This document shows, one piece after another, positions 62,660 through 64,000 of a stretch of 64,000 bases of DNA. Under the pieces are notes generated by a model. It was given only the letters and a program-made list of their open reading frames with translations. It was not told where the DNA came from and made no database searches. Origin of the DNA: Staphylococcus haemolyticus (GTDB lineage Bacteria > Bacillota > Bacilli > Staphylococcales > Staphylococcaceae); contig NZ_CP035291.1 of assembly GCF_006094395.1 (NCBI RefSeq), forward strand, positions 1,240,001 through 1,304,000, in the 5' to 3' direction. The position numbers and the translations under genes are program-made. Numbering within the stretch: the first letter of the stretch is position 1; each line of letters starts with the position of its first letter.

Positions 62660-64000
62660 TTAGAATGCCACTTTTTCTGCTAAAAATGTTTCTAACTCTG
62701 AAATAGGCATACGCACTTGTTCCATTGAATCACGGTCACGTACTGTAACTTGATTATCTTCTAATGAGTCAAAATCAAATGTAATACAATATGGTGTACC
62801 AATTTCATCTTGTCTACGGTAACGTTTACCAATTGATTGAGACTCGTCAAAATCAATTGCAAATTTAGAACTTAATTGTTCGAAAATCTTAATAGCTTCT
62901 TCAGATAATTTTTTACTTAATGGTAAAACAGCCGCTTTATAAGGTGCTAGAGCAGGGTGGAAATGCATCACTGTACGAGCATCTTTGCTTCCTTCAACAC
63001 CTTCTTCTTCATATGCATCACATAAGAATGCTAATGTAACACGATCAGCACCAAGAGATGGTTCAATACAGTATGGAACATACTTTTCGTTTGTTTCAGG
63101 GTCGTGATATTTAAAGTCTTCACCTGAATGTTCACTATGTTTTTTCAAGTCAAAGTCAGTACGGCTTGCGATACCCCATAATTCACCCCAACCAAATGGG
63201 AAGCGATATTCGATATCTGTCGTAGCATTAGAGTAATGAGATAACTCTTCTTCGTCATGGTCACGTAATCTCATGTTTTCTTCATTGATATTTAAATCTT
63301 TTAACCATTGACTAGCAAATGTTTTCCAATAATTTTGCCATTCAATTTCTTCACCAGGTTTACAGAAGAATTCCAATTCCATTTGTTCGAATTCTCTAGT
63401 TCTGAAGATGAAGTTTCCTGGTGTAATTTCATTACGGAATGACTTACCAATTTGGCCAATACCAAATGGTAATTTTTTACGCATAGAACGTTGCACGTTT
63501 TTGTAATTCACAAAAATACCTTGTGCTGTTTCTGGTCTTAAGAAGATTTCATTTGTAGAATCTTCTGTAACACCTTGGAATGTTTTAAACATAAGATTAA
63601 ATTGACGAATATCTGTCCAATTAGCAGTTCCACTTACCGGACACACAATACCTTCATCATCAATAATACGTTTCATTTCATCGAAACTCAAACCATCAGC
63701 GATAAAGTTTTCGTCGCCTTTTTCTTTTTGCATGTAATCTTCAATTAATTTATCTGCTCGATAACGAATCTTACTATCTTTATTGTCAATCATAGGATCA
63801 TTAAAGTTACCTAAGTGACCTGAAGCTTCCCAAGTTTTAGGATTCATTAAAATTGCAGCATCAATACCAACATTAAATGGTGATTGAGTTATGAACTTCT
63901 GCCACCATGCTTTTTTTACGTTATTTTTTAATTCAACACCTAATGGGCCATAATCCCATGTATTTGATAATCCACCATAAATATCACTACCAGGAAATAC
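62660..64000 (-). CDS. glyS: Glycyl-tRNA synthetase (alpha2 type), N-terminus cut by the window edge
   Basis: Class II synthetase of the single-chain dimeric type. The frame is open to the right edge and gives 446 residues beginning [19 protein letters not shown], so only about 18 residues are missing, outside the window. Motifs: [25 protein letters not shown] (in outline, motif 2 region), [16 protein letters not shown] (motif 3) and a C-terminal anticodon domain ([30 protein letters not shown] in outline). An ATG at 63847 is internal, not the start. It runs against recO and shares no operon in view. Confidence 0.96.
   Translation of the reverse strand, partial: VFPGSDIYGGLSNTWDYGPLGVELKNNVKKAWWQKFITQSPFNVGIDAAILMNPKTWEASGHLGNFNDPMIDNKDSKIRYRADKLIEDYMQKEKGDENFIADGLSFDEMKRIIDDEGIVCPVSGTANWTDIRQFNLMFKTFQGVTEDSTNEIFLRPETAQGIFVNYKNVQRSMRKKLPFGIGQIGKSFRNEITPGNFIFRTREFEQMELEFFCKPGEEIEWQNYWKTFASQWLKDLNINEENMRLRDHDEEELSHYSNATTDIEYRFPFGWGELWGIASRTDFDLKKHSEHSGEDFKYHDPETNEKYVPYCIEPSLGADRVTLAFLCDAYEEEGVEGSKDARTVMHFHPALAPYKAAVLPLSKKLSEEAIKIFEQLSSKFAIDFDESQSIGKRYRRQDEIGTPYCITFDFDSLEDNQVTVRDRDSMEQVRMPISELETFLAEKVAF

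Overview
The window is a contiguous piece of a Staphylococcus chromosome. Low G+C, housekeeping proteins of typical staphylococcal sequence and length (RelA 729, AlaRS 876, LepA 607, RecO 250 residues) and the gene order support this. Differences from the S. aureus proteins I remember, and a luciferase-like gene between the csb-type gene and iscS, hint at a coagulase-negative species; I cannot name it. It is core chromosome: I see no insertion sequence, prophage, tRNA, rRNA or CRISPR array. Both ends cut a gene (recJ on the left, glyS on the right).

Layout. 1-4895: end of recJ, apt, relA (ppGpp), dtd and the wall amidase lytH. 4899-8311: a T-box controlled hisS-aspS operon. 8312-11713: 6S RNA, tcdA, rarA (minus strand), cymR and a tiny stress-type gene behind a possible SigB promoter. 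11935-12948: a minus-strand flavin monooxygenase-like gene. 13229-22813: iscS, mnmA, a TPR protein, recD2, then T-box alaS, an IreB-family gene, ruvX and a DUF1292 gene. 23213-27235: a trmR/trhP1/trhP2-type tRNA wobble-uridine set with udk and greA. 27770-33342: a six-gene unit, pxpB-pxpC-BCCP-biotin carboxylase-pxpA-NRAMP-related transporter. 33586-43789: mtnN, the yqeG-yqeH-aroE-yhbY-nadD-yqeK-rsfS-yqeM ribosome/NAD operon, comEA-comEB-comEC and holA. 43908-47573: rpsT (minus), lepA, hemW. 47602-55837: the heat-shock operon hrcA-grpE-dnaK-dnaJ-prmA-rsmE-mtaB with CtsR and CIRCE operators, then rpsU. 55995-62582: nfeD-like, floA, an unrecognised coiled-coil gene, phoH, ybeY, dgkA, cdd, era, recO. 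The minus-strand glyS closes the window.

Most genes serve translation: five aminoacyl-tRNA synthetases, tRNA modification (mnmA with its sulfur donor iscS, tcdA, mtaB, the trmR/trhP set), rRNA and ribosome factors (rsmE, prmA, yqeH, yhbY, rsfS, ybeY, era, lepA) and the stringent-response enzyme. Control is visible at several levels: two T-box leaders, a CtsR/HrcA double operator, many intrinsic terminators and translational coupling.

The points most worth a second look are: (1) the pxp-biotin carboxylase-transporter unit, which together has all the parts of a split urea-carboxylase-like enzyme plus an NRAMP-fold protein lacking the metal-binding motifs; (2) a perfect 14-bp terminator hairpin that buries the comEA ribosome binding site; (3) the hisS-aspS T-box, whose acceptor-pairing base does not fit tRNA-His; (4) dgkA, which appears to start at an ATT codon overlapping the ybeY stop.
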